A stretch of DNA of 64,000 nt. It comes from Lysinibacillus fusiformis. Lineage in GTDB: Bacteria; Bacillota; Bacilli; Bacillales_A; Planococcaceae. The notes under the pieces were generated by a model. The model was not told where the DNA came from. It made no database searches and saw nothing but the letters and a program-made list of their open reading frames with translations. The DNA lies in NCBI RefSeq assembly GCF_002845985.1, contig NZ_PDFK01000001.1, positions 806,001 to 870,000 on the forward strand. The letters run 5' to 3'. The stretch's first letter is position 1. Each line of letters begins with the position of its first letter. Position numbers and translations under genes: made by a program. This document shows positions 36,501-44,571 of the stretch, piece after piece.

Positions 36501-36608
36501 TAACGTAATCGGTATTTTTAATAAGGAAACACCGCCTAACAGGATGACAAAAAGCATCGTAACAATTGTAAAGACGGGTCTTTTAATGGAAAAATGACTA
36601 ATATTCAT
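33555..36608 (-). CDS. RND-family efflux transporter, SwrC-like
   Basis: 1017-residue AcrB/MMPL-type transporter. Twelve predicted membrane helices and two large periplasmic-type loops are visible. TM4 carries LGIGMLVDNAIVVIENIERH with the essential acidic pair; PGASPTEVNEKITKPLE lies at the N-terminus. The C-terminal half repeats the fold (GIVVNNGIVLVDYIN). In Bacillus the equivalent SwrC (YerP) exports surfactin and confers resistance to lipopeptides. No adaptor (MFP) gene is adjacent, as is usual for the Gram-positive single-component forms. Co-transcribed with the SDR gene. Confidence 0.92.
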   Translation of the reverse strand: MNISHFSIKRPVFTIVTMLFVILLGGVSLLKIPITLIPELNPPIGVVVTSYPGASPTEVNEKITKPLEATLATLPGIKKLQSTSQEGSNLIMLEFNWSTNMEDIQLDILQRIDMTPLPNDAGKPSFLKFDPSQFPIIQLSLRAENNDVDVRLLAEDLEKELRRTEGVASVNVSGKLIEEVQIILDEAKLVEKGLTQADIIQIIQANNVSLPGEPVSTDDGKLLTTRIVSTLSSPESIASLIVSVNPLTGEALTVSDLATVERTEQQSITTTRANEHPAVLMSVLQESGANTAEVSKAFQQTLDELLKKEQYKGITADILVDQGNYVDLAINNIGSSLILGGLFAMFILFVFLRSVKSPIIIGIAIPYSVIVTFVLMFFADFTLNIMTLGALALGIGMLVDNAIVVIENIERHLGLEKDPITAAQEGTKEVALAITASTLTTIAVFIPVMFIEGLIGQIFTEFALTISFSLIASLVVALTVVPMLASRLLKMKNTNFYEQRSSSKFYNHYKSSIVWVLRHRLLILIFTVMCFGLSLFGLTRIGTEFLPPTDEGFTSISVNLEKGVAVSETEKVVKHIEERLKQEKDVDVYVSLIGGTQQSQARGQTSANQAEMYVKLVPLAERQRSIFEFVEELEQDIKGELGEQVDITFNVSTATGSSPHTLTFRLTDSDEQRLQHTVKKVQQELQAIQEVTKVSTDLDQTVPEIQIEVDREKAKDYGFIPAQIAQTVNQMTKGQLTSQLLTEDGAVLPVYTGFGQVFNTSIDALKAMQLRSPAGLFVKLEDVATVSIQEGPVSIRRSDQAAAVAFFVDYETKESLGGISAKVDKALTQVHLPPATQIVFSGDRELYDSAIDDMLLAVMLAIVLVYIVMAAQFESFKYPFVIMFTVPLMIIGVAIAMFATHTLIGVTSVIGILVLVGIVVNNGIVLVDYINQLKAKGMSAYEAILLASQDRLRPILMTALTTILGLFPLALGIGEGTEMNQPMGIAVIGGLVTSTLLTLYIVPIIYSLVDKETRKMR

Positions 36609-36746
36609 ATAAACAAACTCCTTTTTCTACCTCTTCCTTTCTAGGATAGCCGATTTATAAATGAGCTAAGCCCCCTTCAATTAGTTCGTCGTGCAATATA
36701 TTTCCTAATACTGTCTATATTCTACAAACAGTGTCAATTTTCCTTG

Positions 36747-36784
36747 CAAAAAAACACGAATCGCAAAATTGTCGATTCGTGTTT
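36747..36784 (-). terminator. terminator after prfC
   Basis: AACACGAATCG / CGATTCGTGTT, 11-bp perfect stem, with T7 on the minus strand, 6 bases after the prfC stop. Confidence 0.85.
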
Positions 36785-36789
36785 GGTAA

Positions 36790-38367
36790 TTATAGAAGGC
36801 TATAAAGTTTAATGTTTTCGTTTTTATCAGCAAACCAGCGCATGGCAAACTCATTTTCAAATAGAAAAACAAGATTATCAAAGCGGTCTTTCACTAACAT
36901 AGATCGACCAGAAGACATGGACTCTTTAACATCCTCTTCGTTTTCAATCCATCGTGCAATTTTAGAACCGATTGGCTCCATTCTTACTTCCACATTGTAT
37001 TCATTTTTCATACGATGCTCAAACACTTCAAATTGTAATTGACCAACTGCACCAAGAATGACTTCCTCTGTATGCAGCGTTTTATAATATTGAATAGCAC
37101 CCTCTTGTACCAATTGTAAAATCCCTTTATGGAATTGCTTTGATTTCATTACGTTTTTCGCTGTTACACGTACGAATAGCTCTGGTGTAAACTGCGGTAA
37201 TTTTTCAAATTGGAATGTTTTCTTGCCACCTACAACAGTGTCCCCAATTTGGTAAGTTCCTGTATCATATAACCCAATAATATCTCCCGCAACCGCTTCA
37301 TCTACGGTCTCACGATCATCTGCAAGGAATTGTGTAGATTGAGTCACTTTAAATGACTTACCTGTACGAGCTAATGTCATATTCATTCCGCGCTCAAATT
37401 TACCAGAAACAATGCGTACAAAGGCAATGCGGTCACGGTGGGCAGGATTCATATTGGCTTGAATTTTGAAAATGAAACCTGAAAACTCATCATGTTCAAC
37501 AGGATCAATAAATTGCTCATCTTCGGTAATTCTAGGCTGAGGTGTCGGTGCAAATTGTAAATAGGTTTCAAGGAACGTTTGCACACCAAAGTTTGTTAAT
37601 GCTGAACCAAAAAATACAGGTGTTAATTCTCCACGACGAATTTTTTCCTCAGAATAGGCATTTCCAGCTTCATCTAGCAGTAAAACATCATCCATTGCTT
37701 GTGAATAATAAGAAGTAACTTTCATTGGATGCTCCACAGCAAGCTCTCCATTGTCGTCAATTGGTAAGAATCGTTCAGCTTCATCTGTGCGGAATTGCTC
37801 AATACGTTTATTATAACGATCGTAAATACCAAGGAACTCTTTCCCCATACCGATTGGCCAGTTCATAGGATAAGCGTTTATGCCAAGTACTTCTTCAAGC
37901 TCTTCTATTAACTCAAGTGGCTCTTTCCCTTGACGATCCAATTTGTTGATAAATGTAAAAATAGGGATACCACGCATTTTACAAACTTTAAATAGCTTTA
38001 ATGTTTGGGCCTCGATCCCTTTGGCAGCATCCACTACCATGACAGCACTATCCACAGCCATTAATGTACGATATGTGTCCTCAGAGAAATCTTGGTGACC
38101 AGGGGTATCCAAAATATTCACACGAGAACCATTATAATCAAATTGCATTACGGATGAAGTAACCGAAATCCCACGTTGCTTTTCAATTTCCATCCAGTCA
38201 GACGTTGCATACTTACCTGTTTTTTTCCCTTTTACTGTCCCTGCGTCACGAATGGCACCACCAAATAGTAAAAGCTTTTCTGTAATCGTCGTTTTCCCAG
38301 CATCAGGGTGACTGATAATGGCAAAAGTACGACGTGATAGTATATCTTTTTCTAAATTTGAATTCAT
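36790..38367 (-). CDS. prfC: peptide chain release factor 3
   Basis: 525-residue translational GTPase. G1 is SHPDAGKTT, then [11 protein letters not shown] (switch I), DTPGHQDF (G3) and NKLD (G4), with the expected RF3 C-terminal domains ([14 protein letters not shown]). RF3 recycles RF1 and RF2 from the ribosome after peptide release. Transcribed separately from murE upstream (gap 134 bp with a terminator). The murE-prfC neighbourhood, with both genes in the same direction, is also known from Staphylococcus aureus. Confidence 0.96.
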   Translation of the reverse strand: MNSNLEKDILSRRTFAIISHPDAGKTTITEKLLLFGGAIRDAGTVKGKKTGKYATSDWMEIEKQRGISVTSSVMQFDYNGSRVNILDTPGHQDFSEDTYRTLMAVDSAVMVVDAAKGIEAQTLKLFKVCKMRGIPIFTFINKLDRQGKEPLELIEELEEVLGINAYPMNWPIGMGKEFLGIYDRYNKRIEQFRTDEAERFLPIDDNGELAVEHPMKVTSYYSQAMDDVLLLDEAGNAYSEEKIRRGELTPVFFGSALTNFGVQTFLETYLQFAPTPQPRITEDEQFIDPVEHDEFSGFIFKIQANMNPAHRDRIAFVRIVSGKFERGMNMTLARTGKSFKVTQSTQFLADDRETVDEAVAGDIIGLYDTGTYQIGDTVVGGKKTFQFEKLPQFTPELFVRVTAKNVMKSKQFHKGILQLVQEGAIQYYKTLHTEEVILGAVGQLQFEVFEHRMKNEYNVEVRMEPIGSKIARWIENEEDVKESMSSGRSMLVKDRFDNLVFLFENEFAMRWFADKNENIKLYSLL

Positions 38368-38452
38368 CTCGTCATTCTCCTTTTTTCATACTTAATAATA
38401 ATAAAAGAAGACTTGCCTTTCGTACAACCTTTTTACATGAAATCTCAAAAAA

Positions 38453-38485
38453 GAAAACCCTTTAGTTCAACTAAAAGGGTTTCCT
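38453..38485 (-). terminator. terminator after murE
   Basis: AAACCCTTT(T)AGT / ACT(A)AAAGGGTTT stem with TTTTCTTTTTT on the minus strand. Confidence 0.8.
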
Positions 38486-38501
38486 AACATTTAATCTTTC
38501 A

Positions 38502-39968
38502 TTAAACAAATTTTAATCGGCCAGCTTCTATTGCAATTTCTGCATCACTATGTGGAAATTTTGTATCTTCAATAATTTGATAATCCTCATGACCTTTACC
38601 AGCAAAAATAATCATATCTCCTGGTTCGGCAACCTCAATGGCATGACGTACTGCCTCTGCCCGATCCCCGATACAAGCATAATGGTCATGAAGCATCCCT
38701 TTGGCAAGATCGCCCGTAATGCTATCATAGTCCTCATAGCGTGGATCATCTGTCGTCAAAATGACATATTCTGCAGCAGACGCTTTTTCAGCCATCGCAG
38801 GACGTTTCGATTTATCACGATTGCCACCTGTTCCAACTAAGAAAATCAGCTTACCCTTTTTATAAGGCTGTGCCGCTTCAATCGCTTTTTCAATTGCATC
38901 TGGTGTATGGGCATAATCAATAAAAATTTGTACAGGTAAATCTGAACAAACTTTCTCCATACGACCTTTAACTGGCGGTAGTTGCTCTATTTGCTCAATA
39001 ATGGACTCCATAGAATACCCACGACCGTAAAATGCAATCATAGCTGCCAACACATTGTAAATATTAAATTCACCAAGCAAATTCATTTTTACACGATAAA
39101 TCCCTTCTGGCATTTCCACATCAAACAAAGTCATATAGTCGTGATATTCACAGTTAATGGCACGGAAATCGGCCTTTTCATTTTTTAAACCATATGTCCA
39201 CACTGGAAATGGTGTCATTGCGGCATAGCGCTCTGACCAAGCATCATCAGCATTTAAGACAACAAATTTGCTCTTTTCTAAATCTTGTCCAAGTTGGGAA
39301 AATAATAAGCCTTTTGCATGGCCATATTCCTCCATCGTACCATGGAAATCAAGATGATCATGTGTTAGATTTGTGAAAATAGCGATATCATAATCAACAC
39401 CTGCTAAACGTCCAAGTGCTAAGCCATGTGATGAAACTTCCATCGTCATTAAACGACAACCTTCCATTTTTGCTCGGAAAATCATTTGTTGTGTCGATAA
39501 AGCATCACTCGTTGTATTGGCAGATTCATATAAAATACCATTTAAATTAAAACCGATTGTGCCGGATAAAGCGGATTTTTCGCCCATACCATGCATGATA
39601 TTTTGAATAATTCCTGTTACGGATGTTTTACCATTCGTTCCAGTTACTCCAATCATCGTTATATCCTTAGAAGGATAATCAAAAAACTTTGCGGCTAATA
39701 AGCCTACCGCACGATCTGTATCTCTGACAATCACTTGTGCAATTGTCTCTCCTAACGGTAATTGACGTTCTGTTACAACGATTGTTGCGCCACCATCCAC
39801 TGCCTTTTGCGCATAATCATGCCCATCCACTGTGTAACCTTTGATACAAACAAACATGCTATTTGGTTGCACACTTCTTGAGTCAATTACAATATCACTA
39901 ACTTGATCTGGCAACACGCCAATTATTTTTTTCAAAGGTAATGCGCTTAACAATTCCTCTGCATACAT
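38502..39968 (-). CDS. murE: UDP-MurNAc-tripeptide synthetase MurE
   Basis: 488 residues, Mur ligase family. It has the ATP-binding GVTGTNGKTS (about 115) and the carbamylated lysine region with FTNLTHDHLDFHGTME and YGHAKGLLF. The C-terminal domain carries FIDYAHTPDAIEKAI and GTGGNRDKSKRPAM. The third-residue selectivity motif reads DDPR (about 405) and the end keeps GKGHEDYQ. DAP-adding enzymes usually have DNPR; the Lys-adding S. aureus enzyme has a different motif but the same prfC neighbour. Lysinibacillus-type cell walls carry L-Lys, so lysine ligation is likely but not proven. The start is the ATG at 39968, eight bases after GGAGG. Confidence 0.93.
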   Translation of the reverse strand: MYAEELLSALPLKKIIGVLPDQVSDIVIDSRSVQPNSMFVCIKGYTVDGHDYAQKAVDGGATIVVTERQLPLGETIAQVIVRDTDRAVGLLAAKFFDYPSKDITMIGVTGTNGKTSVTGIIQNIMHGMGEKSALSGTIGFNLNGILYESANTTSDALSTQQMIFRAKMEGCRLMTMEVSSHGLALGRLAGVDYDIAIFTNLTHDHLDFHGTMEEYGHAKGLLFSQLGQDLEKSKFVVLNADDAWSERYAAMTPFPVWTYGLKNEKADFRAINCEYHDYMTLFDVEMPEGIYRVKMNLLGEFNIYNVLAAMIAFYGRGYSMESIIEQIEQLPPVKGRMEKVCSDLPVQIFIDYAHTPDAIEKAIEAAQPYKKGKLIFLVGTGGNRDKSKRPAMAEKASAAEYVILTTDDPRYEDYDSITGDLAKGMLHDHYACIGDRAEAVRHAIEVAEPGDMIIFAGKGHEDYQIIEDTKFPHSDAEIAIEAGRLKFV

Positions 39969-40116
39969 TTCATAGTCCTCCAATCAATCTCTACACTCAT
40001 ATCATCATTTTTGATTACTCGACAAAAAACGACAAGATGAATACCCCCACGTTCTATTGAACTTATTTTACTACTTATTTCATGATAAATAAAATGCCTC
40101 AGATGTGTTTTTTCAA

Positions 40117-40130
40117 CGAAAACGCTTTCA
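40117..40130. promoter_or_regulatory. cre-like catabolite element upstream of murE
   Basis: TGAAAGCGTTTTCG on the minus strand matches the palindromic cre core TGAAANCGNTTTCA at all but the last position. It lies about 150 bp upstream of the murE start in a roughly 300-bp region (39969-40271) that holds no convincing gene. Confidence 0.45.
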
Positions 40131-40235
40131 TTTAAAGAAATAATTATGTTTTCTTCGAAATTTTCATTTATAATCACAAATCGACGATTTTCGACATAAT
40201 TAGGAAGATTTTTTGAGGACAAAGAGGTTATTTTT

Positions 40236-40266
40236 CAAGGGAGACATCCTAAGATATCTCCCTTCT
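40236..40266. terminator. hairpin downstream of the aldehyde dehydrogenase gene
   Basis: AAGGGAGA(T)ATC / GA(C)GTCTCCCTT-like stem with a short loop, immediately after the aldehyde dehydrogenase stop. The T-tract is poor, so strength is uncertain. Confidence 0.55.
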
Positions 40267-40271
40267 AATTT

Positions 40272-41660
40272 CTATTTCATAATGGACCGCACAATTTTCA
40301 CTTTTTGTTTATATGGTGGGAACAATACATTTGTCTCAAGCTTAGAGGACTTCTTTAAAATGGATTTAGGATGTGTAAAGTTTTCAAAGCTTGCTTTGCC
40401 ATGGTACGCTTTCACACCAGATGGTCCAACACCACCAAATGGTAAATGTAAATTTCCAACATGGGTGATGGTATCGTTTATACATCCACCACCGAAGGGT
40501 AATTCCTCCAAAAAGTATTGTATGGCCTTTTCATGTTCTGAGAAGAAATATGCCGCCAAAGGCTTTGGTAATTGACGAATTTGATGAATCGCCAGTGGTA
40601 ACTCATTATACATCATAACAGGTAAAATAGGACCAAAGAGTTCTTCCTGCATAGATGGGCTTGTCCATTTTACATACTCGATGATTGTTGGCTCAACATA
40701 TAAATCATCACGATCAATTCGGCCGCCAAATGTAATGGCATCTCGTTCTTCCTTGATAATTTGTTGTAAACGATCGAATTGTCTCAAATTCACAATACGT
40801 CCGTAATCAGGGCTTTTTAAAGGATTTTTGCCATAAAACGATCGGATCGTTTCTTTTAAGATTTTCATAAAACGGTCATAAACATCTTTATGAACAAGTA
40901 AATAATCGGGGGCCACACATGTTTGCCCAGTATTTGTAAATTTCCCCCATACAATCCGCTTTGCTGCTACTTCTAAGTTTGCAGTTTGATCGACAATCGC
41001 TGGACTTTTTCCACCAAGCTCTAAAGCAATTGGTGTCAAACGTTCTGCTGCTGCCTTTGCTATCACTTTTCCAACAGCTACACTGCCTGTAAAGAAAATG
41101 TAATCAAAGGACGCATGAATAAGAGCTGTTACTTCTTCTTTTTCACCTTCTACCACACGTACATAGGAGGAATGAAACGTTTCTTCAATTATTTTTTTCA
41201 CAATAGCTGCTGTATGGACAGACGCTTCTGACGGCTTGACAATTGCTGTGTTCCCTCCAACAATGGCACCAATTAATGGTTCCATAACTAGTTGAAATGG
41301 ATAATTAAACGGTCCAATAATTAATGTGACACCATAGGGTTCACGAACAATGAAGCTTTTGCCCATTTGATATTGTATCGGTGTTTTAACTGCTTCTGGC
41401 TCCATCCATTCTTCTACATGCTTTACCATATATGAAATACTATCTAAAACAATGCCAATTTCAGTTGCATATGCTTCAAATTCACTTTTACGAAGATCTA
41501 AATACAGCGCATTCAAGATGTCTTTTTCGTATTTTAAAATGGAAGCTTTTAATTTTTTTAAATGTTCTTTTCGAAACTTTACACTTTTTGTTGCACGAGA
41601 AAAATAAAATTGACGCTGCTCTGTAATCATATTTTCCACATCTTGTGACGTAAAATTCAT
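40272..41660 (-). CDS. aldehyde dehydrogenase, class 3-like
   Basis: 462-residue ALDH close to the short class 3 group (B. subtilis YwdH-like). It has IIGPFNYPFQL, ELGGKSPAIV with the general-base Glu, the catalytic cysteine in NTGQTCVAPD (about residue 241), and the C-terminal LPFGGVGPSGVKAYHGKASFE. A hydrophobic C-terminal tail typical of membrane-bound fatty aldehyde dehydrogenases is not seen; the end is basic (KQKVKIVRSIMK). The start is the ATG at 41660 after AGGGG; the preceding TTG is less likely. Probably oxidises medium-chain or aromatic aldehydes. Confidence 0.92.
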   Translation of the reverse strand: MNFTSQDVENMITEQRQFYFSRATKSVKFRKEHLKKLKASILKYEKDILNALYLDLRKSEFEAYATEIGIVLDSISYMVKHVEEWMEPEAVKTPIQYQMGKSFIVREPYGVTLIIGPFNYPFQLVMEPLIGAIVGGNTAIVKPSEASVHTAAIVKKIIEETFHSSYVRVVEGEKEEVTALIHASFDYIFFTGSVAVGKVIAKAAAERLTPIALELGGKSPAIVDQTANLEVAAKRIVWGKFTNTGQTCVAPDYLLVHKDVYDRFMKILKETIRSFYGKNPLKSPDYGRIVNLRQFDRLQQIIKEERDAITFGGRIDRDDLYVEPTIIEYVKWTSPSMQEELFGPILPVMMYNELPLAIHQIRQLPKPLAAYFFSEHEKAIQYFLEELPFGGGCINDTITHVGNLHLPFGGVGPSGVKAYHGKASFENFTHPKSILKKSSKLETNVLFPPYKQKVKIVRSIMK

Positions 41661-41869
41661 CAATAAAGCACCCCTTTTTTTAAAATGCCATACATAGTTT
41701 TTTCATTTTGAAACAAACTATCATTGTCTATACGATACAACATCGAAGGGCAAAAATCCTCTTTCTGCATCGGGGGTGAAATGGCTTTATGTGAAAATGA
41801 AATGTTTTAGTTTTTTCATCTCGGGAAATATACAACTACATATTAAAACTGAAATGGGGGCGTAGATGA

Positions 41870-42025
41870 ATGACAACAACAACTGGGACATGGTGGGAGT
41901 CCATATTTTCTGGACCATTATCACACGGAATTTGTGAAGAAAAATTATTGCTATTGCAAGATGAAGCTTTTTTATATCTCTCTACAATACCTATGGAGAA
42001 TGAAGAAAATATTGAAATCAATTAA
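41870..42025 (+). CDS. 51-residue hypothetical protein
   Basis: Reads MTTTTGTWWESIFSGPLSHG at the start and ends with an acidic tail (PMENEENIEIN). GGGGG lies nine bases before the ATG, and a strong terminator begins three bases after the stop; together these suggest a translated small gene. No signal peptide, membrane helix or known motif. An alternative overlapping start at 41866 in another frame gives only 23 residues. I do not recognise it. Confidence 0.5.
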   Translation: MTTTTGTWWESIFSGPLSHGICEEKLLLLQDEAFLYLSTIPMENEENIEIN

Positions 42026-42027
42026 AG

Positions 42028-42063
42028 AAAGCGCATTATAGGATGCCCCTATAATGCGCTTTT
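42028..42063. terminator. strong bidirectional terminator
   Basis: AAAGCGCATTATAGG / CCTATAATGCGCTTTT, 15-bp perfect stem with a short loop. It serves the small plus-strand gene and the convergent FMN reductase gene. Confidence 0.85.
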
Positions 42064-42069
42064 ACCACG

Positions 42070-42603
42070 TTAATTAACGATTAACACTTTCTGTAATTGT
42101 TCTAACACCGCTTCCAATCTGCTGCTAGCCTCTTCTTCAATCGCAAAGCCACCTTCCTCAAGGCGAATAATTTGTTTATCCACAATATAAACAGAATGGG
42201 TAATTGATGTTGCTCCAAGCACAGCTAAAACTGGCTTTAATGCATATTCTAATGCCAATAAATGACCGATTGAACCTCCTACAGCAATAGGAAGTACGAT
42301 CTTCCCAAGCAAGGCTTTTTGAGGCAGTAAATCCAAATAGGTCTTCAAAATACCTGTATAGGAAGCTTTATAAATAGGGGTTAGTATGACAATAAAATCA
42401 GCTTGCTCAACATGCGCATTTTCTGCTTGGATTTCCTTACTGGCAAAATTGGCAGTGAGTAAATCGGTAGCTGGTAGTTCATGTACATAATTGGAATGTA
42501 CCTCTATTCCTCGCGCAATAAAATGATTTTCCACCTTTTCATGAATGGCTGTAACTCTAGAATTTTTCGAATTGCTCCCATTCAAAATAACTGCTTTTGT
42601 CAT
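42070..42603 (-). CDS. NADPH-dependent FMN reductase (SsuE-like)
   Basis: 177-residue flavodoxin-like reductase. The FMN phosphate loop is ILNGSNSKNSRV at the N-terminus, then FIVILTPIYKASYTGILKTYLDLL (about 72-96), PIAVGGSIGHLLALEYALKPVLA, which is typical of SsuE and related NADPH:FMN reductases. It supplies FMNH2 to a monooxygenase, but no partner is adjacent. The start is the ATG at 42603, preceded by AAAGGAGTGGGAAAA; a GTG three codons earlier lies inside that Shine-Dalgarno. Confidence 0.88.
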   Translation of the reverse strand: MTKAVILNGSNSKNSRVTAIHEKVENHFIARGIEVHSNYVHELPATDLLTANFASKEIQAENAHVEQADFIVILTPIYKASYTGILKTYLDLLPQKALLGKIVLPIAVGGSIGHLLALEYALKPVLAVLGATSITHSVYIVDKQIIRLEEGGFAIEEEASSRLEAVLEQLQKVLIVN

Positions 42604-42632
42604 TTTTCCCACTCCTTTTAATCATTGTCATT

Positions 42633-42687
42633 AAAAAAGGCTTCTATTTTACAATCAGGCGGATTACCGTTTTGTAAAATAGAAGCC
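42633..42687 (-). terminator. long terminator between lpd and the FMN reductase gene
   Basis: GGCTTCTATTTTACAA / TTGTAAAATAGAAGCC, 16-bp perfect stem with a 17-nt loop and a T6 run on the minus strand. It sits in the 165-bp gap and may be an ordinary terminator after lpd or a regulated leader of the reductase gene. Confidence 0.75.
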
Positions 42688-42768
42688 TCTAGTTGCCTAG
42701 TCAACTCTAATACCAAGTATTCTTATAAAATTAATCTAACATAAATTCTCTGAATGTCAATAGCTTTT

Positions 42769-44109
42769 TTATGATTGGTGAATTGCTTTCCCAAAAACAG
42801 CCTTTGCGGCATCTCCAATATGCTCCGACACCGTTGGATGTGGGAAGATCATCTGCGCAAGTGATTGGGCTGTACCACCTGCGTTTTTTGTTGCCAATAT
42901 AGCATTAAGCATTTCTGTGGCACCATCGGCTACAACACATGCACCTAAAATTTGACCACTTTCCTCTGCTGTAATTAACTTCACAAAGCCTTCTGTATTC
43001 CCCTCCATTAATGCCTTAGGATTTGTCTGTAGTGGCATTTTGGTTACGGTGTAAGGTATTGTGACCTGCTCCTCTAATAAACCAAATGTAGCAATTTCCG
43101 GATGTGTATAAACGCAACGAGGAATTGAATTTTGGTCAATTGGTGTTGGCTGTTTGCCCACAATATAATCGACAACGTAAATGCCTTCAGCACTGGCAGA
43201 ATGCGCTAGCTGATAACCATCTACTAAGTCACCTATGGCATAAACATGTGGCTGACTTGTCTGTAAATGTTCATCCACTGCAATTAATCGACCATCTAAA
43301 GTTAAGCCTAATTGCTGAGCGATTTCTGTATTGGGACGACGACCAGTTGCAAATAAGAGATTTTCATATGTATAAGCACCTTTAGATGTATGGATGCTAT
43401 TGCCTTCAAACTTTACAAACTTGAAATCTGTCACAAGCTCGATATTAAGTTGTTTCATTTTTTCTCGAATCAGCGGTCTTGCTTCAGCCTCTTCCGTTTG
43501 TAATATGTCCTCACTATGATTCAGTAACGTTACCTTTGTACCAAGTGGCGCTAAACTAAAGGCCATTTCAACTGCAATTACCCCACCCCCAATAATGGTT
43601 AATTGAGCTGGTAACTCGTCTATATCAAAAAATGTATCCGTTGTAAAATAGGTCGAAGTTGCTAAACCCTCAAATGGGGGGACAAATGGTTTACTGCCTG
43701 TCGCTAAAATAATATCTGTAGCCATTATCGTCTCATTCCCAATTGTAATCGTTAAATCCTTTGCGACAGAGGCCTCACCACGATATAAAGTAATCTGATT
43801 GCTGACAATATAGTGCTCAATATTGTTTAACAGCTCTTGAATAATTGTATCTTTTCGCTGCATCAATCGAGGAAAATGAATTTCCACTTGAGGCACTGCA
43901 ATTCCCCAGCTCGTCCCTCGTTTAATTTCCTGTACAAGCTTACTATGCTCTAATAAAATTTTTGAAGGAATGCAGCCAACATTATAACAGGCTCCCCCTA
44001 GCTTATCCCGTTCGATGAGAGCAACCTTTTTGCCATGTTTCGCTGCATGTATGGCAGCCACATAACCACCTGGTCCCGCTCCAATGATAGCAATATCAAA
44101 TTTTTCCAT
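42769..44109 (-). CDS. lpdA: dihydrolipoyl dehydrogenase
   Basis: 446 residues. FAD-binding IIGAGPGGYVAAIHA at the N-terminus, the redox-active disulfide GGACYNVGCIPSK (about 38-50), NAD-binding TIIGGGVIAVEMA (about 173), FAD site YAIGDLVDG, and the C-terminal HPTVSEHIGDA with the active-site His-Glu pair. It is the E3 component type that re-oxidises lipoyl groups, but it stands alone, away from any 2-oxo acid dehydrogenase genes. The start is the ATG at 44109, after AGGTGAAAATT; a longer frame to 44211 would add 34 residues without a ribosome site. Confidence 0.94.
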   Translation of the reverse strand: MEKFDIAIIGAGPGGYVAAIHAAKHGKKVALIERDKLGGACYNVGCIPSKILLEHSKLVQEIKRGTSWGIAVPQVEIHFPRLMQRKDTIIQELLNNIEHYIVSNQITLYRGEASVAKDLTITIGNETIMATDIILATGSKPFVPPFEGLATSTYFTTDTFFDIDELPAQLTIIGGGVIAVEMAFSLAPLGTKVTLLNHSEDILQTEEAEARPLIREKMKQLNIELVTDFKFVKFEGNSIHTSKGAYTYENLLFATGRRPNTEIAQQLGLTLDGRLIAVDEHLQTSQPHVYAIGDLVDGYQLAHSASAEGIYVVDYIVGKQPTPIDQNSIPRCVYTHPEIATFGLLEEQVTIPYTVTKMPLQTNPKALMEGNTEGFVKLITAEESGQILGACVVADGATEMLNAILATKNAGGTAQSLAQMIFPHPTVSEHIGDAAKAVFGKAIHQS

Positions 44110-44227
44110 AATTTTCACCTCATGTACCACCATATCATTCGCAAAATTTGAATGCAATGACAGACAGAGGAAAAGCCTCTCATTCAATGAAAGGCCTTTT
44201 GACATGCACAATATTTACTTACCTTTT

Positions 44228-44543
44228 GCGAGTATTTCACTTCTCGTTCCGCGAGTATTTCTCTTCGTTCCGTGAGTTTTCTCTCCGTTCCGCGAGTATT
44301 TCTCTTCGTTCCGTGAGTTTTCTCTCCGTTCCGCGAGTATTTCACTTCTCGTTCCGTGAGTATTTCTCTTCGTTCCGCGAGTATTTCTCTCCGTTCCGCG
44401 AGTATTTCTCTTCGTTCCGCGAGTATTTCTCTTCGTTCCGCGAGTATTTCTCTCCGTTCCGCGAGTATTTCTCTCCGTTCCGCGAGTATTTCTCTCCGTT
44501 CCGCGAGTATTTCTCTTCGTTCCGCGAGTATTTCTCTTCGTTC
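44228..44543. repeat. tandem array of about 15 units of a 21-bp repeat
   Basis: Unit GCGAGTATTTCTCTTCGTTCC or close variants. Unit lengths in order are 23, 21, 20, 21, 20, 23, then eight of 21, and a last partial unit. Two positions vary repeatedly: GCG/GTG at the start and CTTCG/CTCCG near the end. The pair of units 2-3 is duplicated as units 4-5. Because 21 is a multiple of three, reading frames stay open on both strands across the array. It lies between lpd and katE. Confidence 0.9.
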
Positions 44544-44571
44544 TGAAAGTGTTCGCTACTCACCGATCTAT

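Noticed and set aside
39947..40222. 91-codon minus-strand frame upstream of and overlapping the murE start
   Set aside because: Amino-acid composition is plausible, but it begins with TTG without a ribosome site and ends inside murE in another frame. It could be a remnant, but not supported.
44228..44543. CRISPR array
   Set aside because: Repeats are directly adjacent with no unique spacers, and no cas gene is in the window.
44148..44546. Open frames across the 21-bp array on both strands (for example 44148-44546 and 44342-44593)
   Set aside because: They are open because the repeat period is a multiple of three. No convincing Shine-Dalgarno precedes them. Kept as a finding about the repeat, not as genes.
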